DNA from: Hungatella sp. UBA7603
GTDB taxonomy: Bacteria > Bacillota > Clostridia > Lachnospirales > Lachnospiraceae
Direction: 5' to 3'
Assembly: GCA_002478865.1 (NCBI GenBank)
Contig: DLJZ01000006.1
Span: 171,709 to 235,708, forward strand
DNA: 64,000 nucleotides
Shown: one piece after another, positions 1-9,386 of the stretch
Layout of the letters: each line of letters starts with the position of its first letter
Position numbering within the stretch: position 1 is the stretch's first letter
Made by a program: the position numbers and the translations under genes
Notes under the pieces: model-generated
The model's database searches: none
What the model saw: only the letters and a program-made list of their open reading frames with translations
Told to the model about the DNA's origin: nothing

Positions 1-1875
1 ACGGTTCACTTTTTCTACCCGGTAGAAAGAGTCGTTTGGCATCAGACTGGACGTCAGTTTAGTCGCTGACTCGTTGTCTTTTACATAACTGGTCCGGCTG
101 GTAGTCGTCACACTGGTTACGGTTGTATTTACTGCAGCTTCTAAAGCCACAACACCAAGTGCAACCAAAACCAATACATTTTTATTAATTCCCTTTTGAT
201 AGAGGTTAATTAATCCCGCATAAGCCCCAAGGAATAAAAGAGCCACATAAAAGATAGAAAAGTGATAAGCATCGTCAGTTATCAACTTCTGAGCCAATAA
301 AACAAAGATTACAGAAGCAAAAAACGCTATCACTACGTGTTTCCACTTGGTCTCATAAAGATGGATATATGCATGGTAGCACACCATCAGCATGATGAAA
401 ATATAAATAAAGGATTGTCTGCATGGAAGGCTGTTTGGATAATGAAATCCATGCCATATAAAATTCAATACATTAAAGGAAAAGCTTGCATAGAAAAAAA
501 GAATCAAGGAACACATAACAATCTTTTCTTTTTTACCAATCTTTGAGCTGACCAGATATAACAGAAAAAACATTAAAACCGCAACTCCGCAGTATATATT
601 AGGCCAATGGTCCAGTCCAATCTCCGTTTCTACCGCTGGCAGATGTCTGGCAATCATATCAAATATGGAGAAATAAGAACTTATGGTCTGAGGAAAATTC
701 AAATCACTGGAAGCAGTCATCTGCAGCGCATAGATCTCTGGCAGCAGGACAACCGCCGAAAGACCTCCAGCCAAAAGCGAAAACAAGGCAAAATGACCTG
801 TATTGATAAAGATGTTCTTCCATGGACGTTTTCCCTCTAAGATAAGAAGAACTACAAAATAAAAGACCATAAAAATACATATCATAATCGATATGTAATA
901 ATTCGATATAATAGATAACCCTAGTGTTATACAATATAGAAAGCATTTTCTTTCTTTTACCAGTCTTTCTAGTCCCAACATGATCAATGGGAATAAAAGA
1001 ATGCAATCCAGCCACATGATATTCCAGCTATATGCCGCCATATATCCAGACAGGGCATAAAAGATTCCAAAGAAAGCAATTCCAAAATCATTGGTTTTAA
1101 AATGTTTTCTCAAATACCAAGAAAAGCTTAAACCGGATAGACCGATTTTAAATACGATCATATAGGTCATAAACTCAATGACAGAATCTTTGGGACAGAA
1201 AATCAACAGCCAGTTTAAAGGGCTTGCCAGGTAATAAGAATAAAGGGCAGCGAAATTCACTCCCATTCCAATATTCCAGCTATACAAAAGACTTCCCCCA
1301 TGGGTTAGCTTGTACCGAAACTCAGAAAAAAACGGTGCATACTGGTGATACATATCCGTCCGTAAAAAGCTTTCTTCTCCAAATGGAAAAATTCCTCTCT
1401 GGGCAAATATGATAACCATAATAACCATGGGCACAAAAAAAGCTGCTAACAATCCATCAGCAGGCCGCACTAAGGAAGCTCCTTTCGCCCCTTTTTCATG
1501 GAATGCAGATCGTTTTTTTAATAAACGGCCTCTTCGTTCTTGAAAAACCTCTTCATCTTCCTTTGGCGTTTCTTCTATTATAATATCTTCTTCAATGTCC
1601 TCTTCTTCGTATAAATCATCTAAAGTCATCTCAGGTTCTTCCATATCAGGAAGATTCTCCTCACCATCATAAAGCTCCTCCATCCCTTCCACAGGAACAA
1701 TCAAATGGATCTTTGGAGGTTCTATAAAATCCGGTTCTATCTTTTGCTTCATCTCGTTAATATCGTTCTCTTTCAAACCTGTTTCCCCTGCTGCATCTTT
1801 ATTTTCGTCTGATGTTATCTTTAGCATATCCTCTAGTTCTTTTGATATCTTCTCAATTTCGTCATCATGATCCAT
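1..1875 (-). CDS. YfhO-family multi-membrane protein, 3' end outside the window
   Basis: The reading frame is open from an ATG at 1875 to the window edge (625 residues seen, no stop), so the C-terminus is missing. Residues 1 to about 130 are cytoplasmic, highly acidic and of low complexity. A long series of hydrophobic segments follows. The block just after the first membrane segment (DMYHQYAPFFSEF, then YSWNIGMGVNF and YYLASPLNWL) is the hallmark of YfhO-type polytopic proteins, which are linked to glycosylation of cell-wall polymers such as lipoteichoic acid. The start follows a GAGAGGTAA ribosome site. The upstream gene encodes a GtrA-like membrane protein 15 bases away, which fits a shared role in lipid-linked sugar transfer. 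The substrate cannot be told. The acidic N-terminal extension is unusual compared with Bacillus YfhO. Confidence 0.85.
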   Translation of the reverse strand, partial: MDHDDEIEKISKELEDMLKITSDENKDAAGETGLKENDINEMKQKIEPDFIEPPKIHLIVPVEGMEELYDGEENLPDMEEPEMTLDDLYEEEDIEEDIIIEETPKEDEEVFQERRGRLLKKRSAFHEKGAKGASLVRPADGLLAAFFVPMVIMVIIFAQRGIFPFGEESFLRTDMYHQYAPFFSEFRYKLTHGGSLLYSWNIGMGVNFAALYSYYLASPLNWLLIFCPKDSVIEFMTYMIVFKIGLSGLSFSWYLRKHFKTNDFGIAFFGIFYALSGYMAAYSWNIMWLDCILLFPLIMLGLERLVKERKCFLYCITLGLSIISNYYISIMICIFMVFYFVVLLILEGKRPWKNIFINTGHFALFSLLAGGLSAVVLLPEIYALQMTASSDLNFPQTISSYFSIFDMIARHLPAVETEIGLDHWPNIYCGVAVLMFFLLYLVSSKIGKKEKIVMCSLILFFYASFSFNVLNFIWHGFHYPNSLPCRQSFIYIFIMLMVCYHAYIHLYETKWKHVVIAFFASVIFVLLAQKLITDDAYHFSIFYVALLFLGAYAGLINLYQKGINKNVLVLVALGVVALEAAVNTTVTSVTTTSRTSYVKDNESATKLTSSLMPNDSFYRVEKVNR

Positions 1876-1890
1876 TTCATTTACCTCTCT

Positions 1891-2316
1891 TTACAGGGGT
1901 TTTTCCTCACTTTTTCGGAATATGAAAAGTTTGCTGAATACATAGTTTGCTACCACTACGACTACGGACACCAGTACTTTACTTACATATTCATCCATAT
2001 TGAGCCAGGAAACCATAATCACCATTAGAACCAATTCCATGACGCCTGACACTACTCTGCATGCGGTAAAGGATATCACTTCCTTTATCACGTAGCCCAA
2101 ATGCATGTCATAGCTTTGAAAAACAAAAATTTTATTTACAACATAGGCAAACAGAACCGAAACTACCCAGGCTGCTGCTGTTGCGATGCGATAATCTATG
2201 CCGGTCTTTACCATTGAACCATAGAATACCCAGTTCACAAGGGTTGTCAAAACTCCAAATATCAAATAAGAAATGACTTCACGGCTCATGAGCTTACGCC
2301 ATATTTTTTTAAACAT
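1891..2316 (-). CDS. GtrA-family membrane protein
   Basis: A 141-residue protein with four hydrophobic segments and short charged ends, the size and layout of the GtrA family. GtrA proteins are thought to move or present polyprenyl-linked sugars for glycosylation of surface polymers. The segment YLIFGVLTTLVNW near the N-terminus and NYVFSKLFIFRKS at the C-terminus match the family pattern. The ATG at 2316 has a GGAGAAAAAG ribosome site. It is directly upstream of the YfhO-like gene on the same strand, so the two probably form one transcript. No regulation can be read from the short upstream gap. Confidence 0.88.
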   Translation of the reverse strand: MFKKIWRKLMSREVISYLIFGVLTTLVNWVFYGSMVKTGIDYRIATAAAWVVSVLFAYVVNKIFVFQSYDMHLGYVIKEVISFTACRVVSGVMELVLMVIMVSWLNMDEYVSKVLVSVVVVVANYVFSKLFIFRKSEEKPL

Positions 2317-2383
2317 TTCTTTTTCTCCTGTAAATTTACATTTCCTCTATTGTATTATAAGGAAGAAAAAATGTAAAGGGAAT

Positions 2384-3385
2384 CTAAGGCTTGACTTCCA
2401 GAAACTCTTTGGCTCCATTTGAGTAGTAAACCTCGTAATCATCGGTGATAAATATCCCATAAACACCATCTAAGGAATTGATTAATTTCAATCCTCCTTC
2501 AAGTCCCTGGGAAAAGCATGCCGTTGTAAGACCATCTGCATCACCTGAGATTTTAGTTATGATAGTGACGGATACAAGTCCATTATGAAAGGGATAACCT
2601 GTCTTAGGATCCAAAAGGTGATGATAATTAACTCCATCCTTTATAAAATGGCGTTCATATACACCAGAGGAAACCACAGACATATCCTTGATATTAAGTG
2701 TCTCTATGGTCTCATTCCGATCTGCGAAGGGCTTTTGAAGACCCACCTTAAATGGTGTACCATCTGGCTTTTCCCCTACACAAAGCACATTACCACCTAA
2801 ATTTATAATTGCGCTTTTCACACCCTGTTCCAAAAGATAATCCTTTAAACGATCTGCAATATATCCTTTGGCGATGGCTCCAAAATCAAGAGTGGTATCC
2901 GGAGATAAAAAGGTAAGATTGTTTTCTTCCAGCTTTAAATTCCTGTAATCCACCTTTGCTACATCCTTTTTAATTTCTTCTTCCGAAGGAATGACAGGAT
3001 TTTCAGATGTAAAGTTCCATAAGGAAGATAAAGGTTCAATTGTGATGTCAAATCCACCATTTGAAAGCTTGGAGAGATACTCTGCCCTGGTAATAAGATT
3101 CTTCAAATCATCAGATACTGTCATTGTCTGCTGATTCGATGGTCTGTGATTTAACTTATAAACCTCACTGCCTTCTAAGGTCTTGCTTAGGATGTTTTCA
3201 TAAGAGCGGCATAATTCCATACAACCCTCTAATATTTTAGGATCATCTTTATCGTAGATTGTCACAGTCACATAGGTATTTAACAGAAACCCAGATTTAG
3301 AAATAGGTTCTATCTTTCGATTGCATCCGGAAAGTACCAAAGCCGCCATCACTGCTATAAAAAGGAGCATTTTCCCTTTTATCAT
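2384..3385 (-). CDS. apbE: FAD:protein FMN transferase (ApbE family) lipoprotein
   Basis: A 333-residue protein with an N-terminal lipoprotein signal: a hydrophobic stretch ending in LSGC places the lipidated cysteine at residue 21. The body carries ApbE-family signatures, including LDFGAIAKGYIAD and the INLGGNVLCVGEKPDG block, and a C-terminal SGDADGLTTA segment. ApbE enzymes attach FMN from FAD to threonine residues of exported flavoproteins such as Rnf or Nqr subunits or fumarate reductase-like proteins, outside the membrane. Length is normal for the family. Its ATG overlaps the stop of cbiK by four bases (ATGA), so the two are translationally coupled. No obvious flavoprotein substrate lies next to it. 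Confidence 0.93.
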   Translation of the reverse strand: MIKGKMLLFIAVMAALVLSGCNRKIEPISKSGFLLNTYVTVTIYDKDDPKILEGCMELCRSYENILSKTLEGSEVYKLNHRPSNQQTMTVSDDLKNLITRAEYLSKLSNGGFDITIEPLSSLWNFTSENPVIPSEEEIKKDVAKVDYRNLKLEENNLTFLSPDTTLDFGAIAKGYIADRLKDYLLEQGVKSAIINLGGNVLCVGEKPDGTPFKVGLQKPFADRNETIETLNIKDMSVVSSGVYERHFIKDGVNYHHLLDPKTGYPFHNGLVSVTIITKISGDADGLTTACFSQGLEGGLKLINSLDGVYGIFITDDYEVYYSNGAKEFLEVKP

Positions 3386-4179
3386 TCCACTTCCTCCATC
3401 TCACCCTTTGCTTCCATTGCATGGTCAACTAAGATCTGGCAAACACCACTTAACTCTCCCATACCTTTTAAACGACAGATTACTTGATACCCTTCTTCTT
3501 CTAATTGAGTCTTCCAGGAATCGTCTTCTTCTCCTGCCATGTCGTTGTGGGCGTGGTCGCCACATACAATCATAAGGGGCTGAAGCACAATGCGTGTGGA
3601 ATCCGTCTTTTTTACTTGTTCCATGATATCTTGGAAGGTAGGTTCTGCTTCTACTGTACCAATATGGTATCGGTTAAATTCTCTTTTAGAAAAAACACCT
3701 GCCAGTCGTTCATACGCTTCATTGGCTACATGTTCCGTTCCATGGCCCATAAATATGATTTCCGTTCCTGCCTCATCATATTCTCTGGTATCGTCTGTAA
3801 GAATCGTGGTGAGTCTTTCATAATCTTTTTCTGTTGATAATAGAGGTTTTCCACAGATAATCGTTTTAAATTGATCTTTATACTCCTCCACAGCAGAAAG
3901 CATGCGGTCATTTTCCTCTCCACCCATTACCAGAGTGGGTTGGACTAATACATGAGTATATCCTTCCTTATATAACTTTTCCAGTGCTTCAGAAACTCCA
4001 TCTATTTCAATTCCATCTCTATTTTTAAGAATTCCAATTATAATCCGACTGGTAAATGCTCTGCGTATTTCAAAGCCTTTTAATTCATCTTTGATTGCTT
4101 GTTCAATGGACTCAATTGTTTTTCTTCTGCTATCATGATAGGTTGTACCAAAACTAACTACTAAAACCGCTCTTTTCAT
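3382..4179 (-). CDS. cbiK: Sirohydrochlorin cobaltochelatase, CbiK type
   Basis: A 265-residue protein beginning MKRAVLVVSFGTTYHDSR, typical of the anaerobic cobalt chelatase CbiK, which inserts cobalt into sirohydrochlorin early in the oxygen-independent cobalamin pathway. Candidate metal ligands are seen in FMGHGTEHVANEAYERL and in VCGDHAHNDMAGEEDDSW. Length fits the family. No other cobalamin genes are in view; it stands alone with apbE, so its product could also serve sirohaem or F430-like chemistry. The intergenic space upstream (4180-4321) holds an inverted repeat but no clear B12 riboswitch. Confidence 0.92.
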   Translation of the reverse strand: MKRAVLVVSFGTTYHDSRRKTIESIEQAIKDELKGFEIRRAFTSRIIIGILKNRDGIEIDGVSEALEKLYKEGYTHVLVQPTLVMGGEENDRMLSAVEEYKDQFKTIICGKPLLSTEKDYERLTTILTDDTREYDEAGTEIIFMGHGTEHVANEAYERLAGVFSKREFNRYHIGTVEAEPTFQDIMEQVKKTDSTRIVLQPLMIVCGDHAHNDMAGEEDDSWKTQLEEEGYQVICRLKGMGELSGVCQILVDHAMEAKGEMEEVE

Positions 4180-4260
4180 CTTATTCTCCTATATGTATAT
4201 CTTTTTCTTGATTACCATATCACAGATGAATTTTACTGTCAAACTGCTTTTCACGCACCA

Positions 4261-4290
4261 TAGGCGCAAAACCAAACGGTTCTGCGCCTA
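4261..4290. repeat. 13-bp inverted repeat between adh and cbiK
   Basis: TAGGCGCAAAACC (4261-4273) and GGTTCTGCGCCTA (4278-4290) pair across a 4-base loop with a single mismatch. It lies just after the stop of the alcohol dehydrogenase and before cbiK, where a terminator would be expected on the minus strand. Neither side has a clear T-run, so it may act as an RNA-stabilising or weak termination hairpin. Confidence 0.6.
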
Positions 4291-4321
4291 CGACTTACAT
4301 TGCATTCATTTTAGGAGATTA

Positions 4322-5512
4322 TTAAAAATCTACCTCTGTATCATAGTAACAACAAATCAACAGTTTCTCCATCTCAGCCGGTGTAATCTGTCTTGGGTTG
4401 GAGCCGGTGCATGCATCACCTACTGCTAACTCGGCTACTGTCGCTAATTTATCATTGAACTCTGCTTCGTCAATGATTCCACCTTCATATTCCTTAATAC
4501 AAGTAGGAATACTAAGTCCTTCATTCATGGAACGGATTTCAGTGATCAATGCATCTACCAATTCTTCATCTGTATCACCCTTTAAACCGATGAAACGGGC
4601 AATCTCACCATAACGTTTTGCTGCCTCGGAATCTTTTGCATTGAATTTGATTACCTTAGGAAGATACATTGCATTTGCACAACCATGTACAATATGTCCG
4701 CCTGAATATGCAGCTCCTGTCTTATGAGCCATAGAATGAACGATACCTAATAAAGCGTTGGAAAATGCCATACCTGCTAGGCACTGTGCATTATGCATAC
4801 GAGCACGAGCTTCCAAATCACCGCCATAGGATTTTGCTAAATCATTATGTATCATCTTGATCGCATGAAGCGCAAGAGGATCTGTATAGTCACAGTGAAG
4901 CGTAGATACATAAGCCTCTACTGCATGAGTCAAAGCATCCATACCAGTGTATGCAGTCAACTGCTGAGGCATCGTCTCAGCAAGATCTGGATCAACGATT
5001 GCTACATCTGGTGTGATGTTAAAGTCTGCTAACGGATATTTGATACCCTTTTGATAATCTGTAATAACACTGAACGCCGTTACTTCGGTTGCTGTACCAG
5101 AAGTAGAAGGAATCGCACAGAATTTTGCCTTAGTTCTTAAGGATGGGAAGTTAAATGGAATACATAAATCATCAAATGAGACATCTGGATACTCATAAAA
5201 TGCCCACATTGCCTTAGCCGCATCAATTGGAGAACCGCCACCGATTGCAACGATCCAGTCCGGCTCAAATTCACGCATAACCTCTGCGCCTCTTAATACT
5301 GTCTCCACGCTTGGATCAGGTTCTACCCCTTCAAATAACTTTACTTTAATACCAGCTTCCTTTAAGTAAGCCTCTACTCTGTCAAGAAATCCAAATCGTT
5401 TCATCGAACCGCCACCAACTACCACGATTGCCTTATTCCCCTTTAAATTCTTAAGTTCTTCTAAGGCACCTTTTCCGTGATACAAGTCTCTCGGTAATGT
5501 AAATCTAGCCAT
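4322..5512 (-). CDS. Iron-containing alcohol dehydrogenase
   Basis: A 396-residue group III (iron-dependent) alcohol dehydrogenase, cytoplasmic and NAD(P)H-linked. The nucleotide-binding region shows VVVGGGSMKRFG near residue 35 and AIGGGSPIDAAK near residue 90. The iron-binding half has GMDALTHAVEAYVS and HSMAHKTGAAYSGGHIVHG, giving the expected Asp-His-His-His ligand set. Close relatives include butanol and propanediol dehydrogenases; substrate cannot be assigned. The start ATG has an AAGGAGGG site. It is preceded on the same strand by a LysR regulator and Rex, both plausible controllers of a fermentative dehydrogenase. A 9-bp inverted repeat sits between it and the LysR gene. Confidence 0.95.
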   Translation of the reverse strand: MARFTLPRDLYHGKGALEELKNLKGNKAIVVVGGGSMKRFGFLDRVEAYLKEAGIKVKLFEGVEPDPSVETVLRGAEVMREFEPDWIVAIGGGSPIDAAKAMWAFYEYPDVSFDDLCIPFNFPSLRTKAKFCAIPSTSGTATEVTAFSVITDYQKGIKYPLADFNITPDVAIVDPDLAETMPQQLTAYTGMDALTHAVEAYVSTLHCDYTDPLALHAIKMIHNDLAKSYGGDLEARARMHNAQCLAGMAFSNALLGIVHSMAHKTGAAYSGGHIVHGCANAMYLPKVIKFNAKDSEAAKRYGEIARFIGLKGDTDEELVDALITEIRSMNEGLSIPTCIKEYEGGIIDEAEFNDKLATVAELAVGDACTGSNPRQITPAEMEKLLICCYYDTEVDF

Positions 5513-5594
5513 GTTATAACCCTCCTTATGAATTCCCAGTTTTGCTATAACAATATTGTATTATAATTCGACAGGAAATACAAAGGTAAAAAGG

Positions 5595-5624
5595 TATATA
5601 TCAGTATATAAATATTGATATATA
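5595..5624. promoter_or_regulatory. Candidate LysR-type operator upstream of adh
   Basis: Perfect 9-bp arms TATATATCA (5595-5603) and TGATATATA (5616-5624) flank a 12-base spacer. This lies about 85 bases before the dehydrogenase start and right after the LysR gene stop. LysR-family proteins bind dyads of this shape upstream of their targets. The arms are AT-rich, so chance is possible. Confidence 0.4.
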
Positions 5625-5625
5625 T

Positions 5626-6552
5626 TTAACATTCCGAGATGTGCATATGCTCTGATGATTTCAGTTCTTTTATGAATTCCTTCTCCCAAGGGGTTAACGA
5701 ATATCCCTTTTTATATACCAGGGAATCCTGAAAAATCCGGTCATCTCCATTGCATTCCCGTTCCATTAAATGATACCGTTTTAGTATCTTATTAGGCATT
5801 GGAGATACCCACATATAGGCATCATGATTATCGCAAAGAAGATCAAACTGACTTCCTCGCTCAAAGACGTAAATCTTCTTGGCTGAGTTTATAAGGCCTG
5901 TTTCCCTTTCAGAATTCTCCTTACGGCTGGTCACACCATCTCCATGGGCAATTTCAATATAGGGCATCAGATCTTTTGAATCGATTTCCTTCTTTTGAGC
6001 CAGTGGGTGACGGGAAGAGAAAAGCAGTCTTAAGGAAAAATCAAACAGCGGTTCCATAATTAGACCTTTTGCCGCTATGGTTTGTCTGTAATAAGCATCT
6101 GAAGTGGATTGATATCTGATGATTCCCAGACTATATTCCCCAGTTTCCACATCCCGTAAAGTTTCCGCTGTATTGGTTTCTCTTAGCCAGACAGCCATGG
6201 ATTCCTCCGGGTCGATGGTTTGGATAAATTTAGTGCAGGCAAGACTGATATAACTAGCCCTTGGCATGGAAAGAGAAAATCTCATTCCATTGATCTGATC
6301 CGGCTTATATAAATGTTCCATTTCCTCGATCTGGACCAGTACATTCCTGGCATATTCAAGGAACACTCTCCCTCTCTCCGTGGGAACCACGCCCTTAGGC
6401 GTCCGCTTAAATATAGGAGCTCCAAGACTCTCTTCCAGGCTTTTGATGGATTTACTTAGATTTGGCTGATCCATAAAAAGGTTGGCTGCTGCCTGTGTGA
6501 TGGAGCCTGTCTTTTCAACCTCTACCGCATATTGCAATAATACAGTGTTCAA
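5626..6552 (-). CDS. LysR-family transcriptional regulator
   Basis: A 308-residue protein with the classic N-terminal winged helix-turn-helix: YAVEVEKTGSITQAAANLF, then QPNLSKSIKSLEESLG, over residues 8-48. A substrate-binding domain follows. The start is TTG at 6552 (first residues NTVLLQYAVEVEK), placed 4-5 bases after a GGAGGAAGA site. It lies between rex and the iron alcohol dehydrogenase on the same strand, and the likeliest target is the dehydrogenase directly downstream. The effector is not predictable from sequence. Confidence 0.92.
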   Translation of the reverse strand: MNTVLLQYAVEVEKTGSITQAAANLFMDQPNLSKSIKSLEESLGAPIFKRTPKGVVPTERGRVFLEYARNVLVQIEEMEHLYKPDQINGMRFSLSMPRASYISLACTKFIQTIDPEESMAVWLRETNTAETLRDVETGEYSLGIIRYQSTSDAYYRQTIAAKGLIMEPLFDFSLRLLFSSRHPLAQKKEIDSKDLMPYIEIAHGDGVTSRKENSERETGLINSAKKIYVFERGSQFDLLCDNHDAYMWVSPMPNKILKRYHLMERECNGDDRIFQDSLVYKKGYSLTPWEKEFIKELKSSEHMHISEC

Positions 6553-6572
6553 TCATCTTCCTCCTTTGTATG

Positions 6573-7232
6573 TTACCTGCCTTCCTTTTCGGCTTCGTAA
6601 AGATACTTGGACAAGGCAGACAGGGAAACTGCCATATTTTCATTTTGTACCAGTACATGATCCGGGACTGATAAATGAATAGGTGCAAAATTCCAGATCG
6701 CTTTCACGCCTGCTGCCACCAGATGATCACATGCTTCCTGAGCTGCATACGCCGGAACTGTGATAATTCCGATATGAATGTTCATTCTCTGACAGAGGTT
6801 TTCAAGCTTTACAAATGGAAAGATCAGCTTTCCTCCGATTTTGGTATTCACCTTTCTACCATCGGAATCAAAAGCCATTACAATTTCCACCCCATACTGT
6901 TCAAAACCTTTGTAGGTTAAAAGTGCTTTTCCTAAGGACCCTGCCCCTACCAAAACGGCCTGATTGGTGTTATGAAATCCCAGGAATTCTTCAATATCTC
7001 GAATTAATTCCCTGATCTGGTACCCCATTTTCGGTTTTCCGCCAGTCTTTGTTACCATGGCAAGGTCTTTACGTACTTGAACCTCATTAAGCTTTAAGTC
7101 GGCTGCCATAGAGGGAGCTGATATAGTTTCTGACTTATCCTTGCTCTTTTGCTCCAGGTAATGATGATAAACCGGAAGGCGTTCCAATGTCTTTCTGGAG
7201 ATTCCTCCCACCATGTGTCTTTTTTCTTCCAT
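6573..7232 (-). CDS. rex: Redox-sensing transcriptional repressor Rex
   Basis: A 219-residue protein from the ATG at 7232. A TTG two codons upstream is possible, but it sits too close to the AGGGGGAG site. The N-terminal winged helix (about residues 8-80) includes ISRKTLERLPVYHHYL and the DLAMVTKTGGKPKMGYQ wing. The Rossmann domain contains VLVGAGSLGKAL and a C-terminal swapped helix. Rex senses the NADH/NAD+ ratio and represses fermentation genes when NAD+ is plentiful. Its place next to an alcohol dehydrogenase and a LysR regulator fits this. I did not find a clear TTGTTAA-type Rex operator in front of the dehydrogenase. Confidence 0.95.
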   Translation of the reverse strand: MEEKRHMVGGISRKTLERLPVYHHYLEQKSKDKSETISAPSMAADLKLNEVQVRKDLAMVTKTGGKPKMGYQIRELIRDIEEFLGFHNTNQAVLVGAGSLGKALLTYKGFEQYGVEIVMAFDSDGRKVNTKIGGKLIFPFVKLENLCQRMNIHIGIITVPAYAAQEACDHLVAAGVKAIWNFAPIHLSVPDHVLVQNENMAVSLSALSKYLYEAEKEGR

Positions 7233-7390
7233 AAGCAAATACTCCCCCTTCTAAAACCGCAGGCTCCTGCACCGGTTAAATGCCGCAAATATTTCCTGTC
7301 TTCTGGGTACAACTAGATGAACCGCTCTATCAATGGAGCTGAGATATAACCTCAAATCCCAAGAAGTCTTCATTTAAAGACTCCCTCCTC

Positions 7391-8431
7391 TTAATTTTCT
7401 TGCAAATCGGCAAGGAACATGGCATCTCCAAAACTAAAGAAACGATAGCGCTCCTTGATTGCTTCGTGATAAGCATGCAGTACATGCTCTCTTCCAGCCA
7501 AAGCGGAAACCAACATGACTAGAGTGGATTCTGGTAAATGAAAGTTGGTAATCAGACAGTCTAGAGTCTTAAAACGGTAACCTGGATAAATGAAGATCTC
7601 CGTCCAGCCACTTCCTGCTTTTAAGATACCTTCTTCCGTGGAAGCAGATTCAACGGTACGGCAACTGGTTGTACCTACACAGATGATTCTGCCTCCGTTC
7701 TTTTTGGCATCGTTTACCTTATTGGCTTCTGATTCCTCAACAACATAGAATTCCGAATGCATGTGATGGCTTTCGATCTCATCCACCTTAACTGGTCGAA
7801 ACGTTCCCAGACCAACATGAAGGGTCACACGTGCAATGATTATCCCCTTTGTCTCGATCTCTTCCAATAATTCTTTTGTAAAATGAAGTCCTGCTGTCGG
7901 TGCAGCCGCTGATCCCTCATGCTTTGCATATACGGTCTGATAGCGGTTTTTATCTTGAAGCTGATGAGTGATATAAGGAGGCAACGGCATCTGGCCCAAC
8001 TGATCTAATATTTCTTCGAAGATTCCGTCATAAGAAAACTGAATTAGTCGATTTCCCTCTTCTACTACATCAATGACTGTCCCTTTTAATAATCCATCTC
8101 CAAAGGAAATCACTGTTCCTTCCTTTGCTTTTTTACCTGGCTTTACAAGAGTCTCCCAGATATCATTCTCTCTTCTCTTTAATAGAAGAATCTCTATTTT
8201 AGCTTCTGTTCCTTCTTTCACACCAAATAGTCTGGCTGGAATTACCTTAGTATCGTTTATAACAAGACAGTCTCCCTCCTTTAAATAGGAAAGAATGTCT
8301 CTAAAGTGTTTATGTTTAATCTCTCCTGTTTGCTTGTCCAATACCAAAAGCCTGGAAGAAGAGCGATCTAAAAGTGGATCCTGAGCAATCAGTTCCTGTG
8401 GTAAATCAAAATCAAAATCCTTTACGTTCAT
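7391..8431 (-). CDS. queA: S-adenosylmethionine:tRNA ribosyltransferase-isomerase QueA
   Basis: A 346-residue protein starting [17 protein letters not shown], the QueA signature. It transfers and isomerises the ribosyl group of SAM onto preQ1 at position 34 of tRNAs, giving epoxyqueuosine. Family blocks seen include [30 protein letters not shown] and a C-terminal [17 protein letters not shown]. Length is standard. The gene is preceded by a terminator hairpin and its own short leader. The usual partner tgt is not in this window. Confidence 0.97.
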   Translation of the reverse strand: MNVKDFDFDLPQELIAQDPLLDRSSSRLLVLDKQTGEIKHKHFRDILSYLKEGDCLVINDTKVIPARLFGVKEGTEAKIEILLLKRRENDIWETLVKPGKKAKEGTVISFGDGLLKGTVIDVVEEGNRLIQFSYDGIFEEILDQLGQMPLPPYITHQLQDKNRYQTVYAKHEGSAAAPTAGLHFTKELLEEIETKGIIIARVTLHVGLGTFRPVKVDEIESHHMHSEFYVVEESEANKVNDAKKNGGRIICVGTTSCRTVESASTEEGILKAGSGWTEIFIYPGYRFKTLDCLITNFHLPESTLVMLVSALAGREHVLHAYHEAIKERYRFFSFGDAMFLADLQEN

Positions 8432-8451
8432 GATATATTATCTCCTTTGAT

Positions 8452-8483
8452 AAAAATGCCCCTCTGCACGGTGCCACGCAGAG
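8452..8483 (-). terminator. Intrinsic terminator after the 8503-9312 gene
   Basis: On the minus strand, the arms CTCTGC and GCAGAG enclose a GC-rich inner stem (8462-8483), followed by GGGCATTTTTATC. The T-run lies at 8452-8456. It would end the transcript of the upstream gene just before the queA ribosome site. Confidence 0.65.
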
Positions 8484-8502
8484 AAGCATCTGTTCTTACT
8501 TA

Positions 8503-9312
8503 TTAATTTGTCTGGCTAGAGGACTCCTTGGCACTTTCTGTCTCCTGACCGGTTGTTTCTTTCCCGGTCTCTGACTCTGCCTGAGAGCTTTCTTCGGTTT
8601 CATCTTTCTGGTTCATCAAGGTATGATAAACAGCCAAAAGATTCTCATCAGACTTTAAAGCCTTATCAAGACTTTCATTTACTTCTTTTGCCAGTTTTTG
8701 AACCTCATCGGAACGATTGGCTTCTTCCATCAGTTCAGACTGTTTCTTGTCCGTATCCGCAACCAGATAATAGGTTCCGTCAGCATTCTTCTTAGCATAA
8801 CAAACAATAAGACTTGGAGCCAGAGATTCCGCCTGGCGGAACTTTACATCGAACCTAGTGTAAACAAGGTAATCCCCTTCTTCCACACCGGAAGTTGTAT
8901 AGCAGACCAGATTTTCATAGCTTTGATAGAACTTAACTTCTTCTTCCAGTCTTGCATTCTGTTTTTCCAGTTCTTCTTTCGGACAACTTCCTCCATACAC
9001 AGTAGAAAGCGCTTCTTTATCACAGGTTTTTCTGGCTTTAAAATATGCTTCCATTAATTCCTTGATCTCTGGTACCGCGTCCTTCTTTAAAGTGATCTCA
9101 GCTTTTGGCACTTCTTTTGATCCATTTTCCTCATTACCTACGGAGGAATTCCCTGTTTTTTCTGTTAAATCCTTTTCCTTCTGACCAGGCTTATCCAATA
9201 TAACTACCACGATCATAAGTATTATTACTACCAATGGAATGGTAAGAAATTTCCAATAACGTTTCAATCCGTCCTTGGTACCATTTTTCCATTTTTCCAA
9301 TAAGTGCTTCAT
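8503..9312 (-). CDS. Membrane-anchored extracytoplasmic protein of unknown function
   Basis: A 269-residue protein with a short basic N-terminus, one hydrophobic segment (about residues 23-40, rich in I and V), and an acidic linker. A globular region at about residues 75-215 follows, then a Ser/Glu/Thr-rich tail. The globular part (AYFKARKTCDKEALS, then DYLVYTRFDVKF and YYLVADTD) is reminiscent of an NTF2-like fold, but I cannot name a family with confidence. It is probably anchored in the membrane with the bulk outside the cell. It has a good AGGAGG site before ATG 9312. Confidence 0.85.
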   Translation of the reverse strand: MKHLLEKWKNGTKDGLKRYWKFLTIPLVVIILMIVVVILDKPGQKEKDLTEKTGNSSVGNEENGSKEVPKAEITLKKDAVPEIKELMEAYFKARKTCDKEALSTVYGGSCPKEELEKQNARLEEEVKFYQSYENLVCYTTSGVEEGDYLVYTRFDVKFRQAESLAPSLIVCYAKKNADGTYYLVADTDKKQSELMEEANRSDEVQKLAKEVNESLDKALKSDENLLAVYHTLMNQKDETEESSQAESETGKETTGQETESAKESSSQTN

Positions 9313-9386
9313 ATCAGCTTGACCTCCTGGAGAAAGAATCTCCTTTCCATTTTAACAAAAAAAACGATAAAAATCAACAAATACTC

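Noticed and set aside
4180..4321. Cobalamin riboswitch before cbiK
   Set aside because: The gap is too short and contains only a simple inverted repeat, without B12-box-like elements.
5513..5594. Rex operator in front of the alcohol dehydrogenase
   Set aside because: Only an ATTGTTAT-like half site is visible; no TTGTTAA-N4-TTAACAA-type dyad could be confirmed.
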